Assembly: GCA_035048495.1 (NCBI GenBank)
Contig: CM068541.1
Span: forward strand, 12,097,929 to 12,161,928
Direction of reading: 5' to 3'
Length of the DNA stretch: 64,000 nucleotides
Origin: Euptelea pleiosperma
Taxonomy: Eukaryota; Streptophyta; Magnoliopsida; Ranunculales; Eupteleaceae
The notes beneath the pieces were generated by a model. The model did no database searches. It saw only the letters and a list, made by a program, of their open reading frames with translations, and was not told the DNA's origin. Below are positions 63,684-64,000 of the stretch, one piece after another; positions within the stretch are counted from its first letter, which is position 1; every line of letters starts with the position of its first letter. The position numbers were made by a program, and so were the translations under genes.

Positions 63684-64000
63684 CTGTTATAAACATTTAC
63701 TGATAACACTTGAGCATGTTTAAAATGAGGAGATATATAATAGCTCAAATTGTAAAATATGCCACAAATTTACCAGTTTTACAAGGTGTAAGCATAATCA
63801 GCTTCAACAAAAAGGAAGTCACCACTGAAACCATGGTGTTAACCAAACAGAATTTCACCCGCATCTCCCAACCACCCTGCCCGCTTTCCCCGAGAAAAAA
63901 AAAAGGATTCACTCGCTCAAAGACCTCCATCTTCTCTCTTTATGTTTCCAACATACTACCTTTCCTCGAACCCAATTCGAAAGCCATTAACCTCACTCAC
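63684..64000. other. intron upstream of the first visible aminotransferase exon
   Basis: The next upstream exon, expected to end in a Met codon before EYLPMGG, is not found here. The minus frame 63745-63930 carries no family motif. Confidence 0.5.

Overview
The window is nuclear DNA of a flowering plant. The genes have many GT-AG introns. There is a pentatricopeptide-repeat (PPR) gene, a mitochondrial-type aspartate aminotransferase, a B3/REM fragment and a GW2/DA2-type fragment. Much of the rest is LTR elements, a LINE, Helitrons and MITEs. A nuclear copy of plastid rpoC1 carries the end of its group II intron, which grasses have lost, so the source plastid was not a grass plastid. A magnoliid or another woody non-grass angiosperm would fit, but the species cannot be read from the sequence.

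Layout. 0-2 kb: 3' part of YIF1 (plus strand), with a one-base frameshift near its end. 2.8-3.2 kb: decayed B3/REM fragment. 4-28.7 kb: gene-poor and repeat-rich. It holds a 1.84 kb Helitron (5.5-7.4 kb), a foldback element (7.75-8.5 kb), malate dehydrogenase (MDH) fragments (9.9 and 11.7 kb), a hAT element with an 8-bp target duplication, a solo LTR containing a minisatellite, several nested MITEs, an LTR retroelement with a reverse-oriented reading frame, and a row of small Helitrons. 29.1-42.6 kb (minus): eight exons that join in frame into one chimeric gene. They encode a mitochondrial MDH presequence, an MDH exon, a papain-type I29 propeptide and the C-terminal half of MDH. Its introns hold an RTE LINE and nested LTR elements including a degraded copia. 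43-48 kb: MITEs, an array of about 170-bp Helitrons and a GW2/DA2 3' fragment. 48.1-50.7 kb: PPR pseudogene. 51.1-56.2 kb: a second, more compact copy of the chimera 5' half plus the PPR gene. This shows a tandem segmental duplication in which the two copies decayed differently. 58.1-63.7 kb (minus): the last eight exons of mitochondrial aspartate aminotransferase, with plastid rpoC1 DNA in one intron.

The genes do not form a pathway unit. MDH and mitochondrial aspartate aminotransferase are partners in the malate-aspartate shuttle, but the MDH here has lost its NAD-binding half, so the closeness is probably chance. The most notable object is the in-frame MDH / cysteine-protease-propeptide chimera, which has a broken paralogue about 10 kb away.
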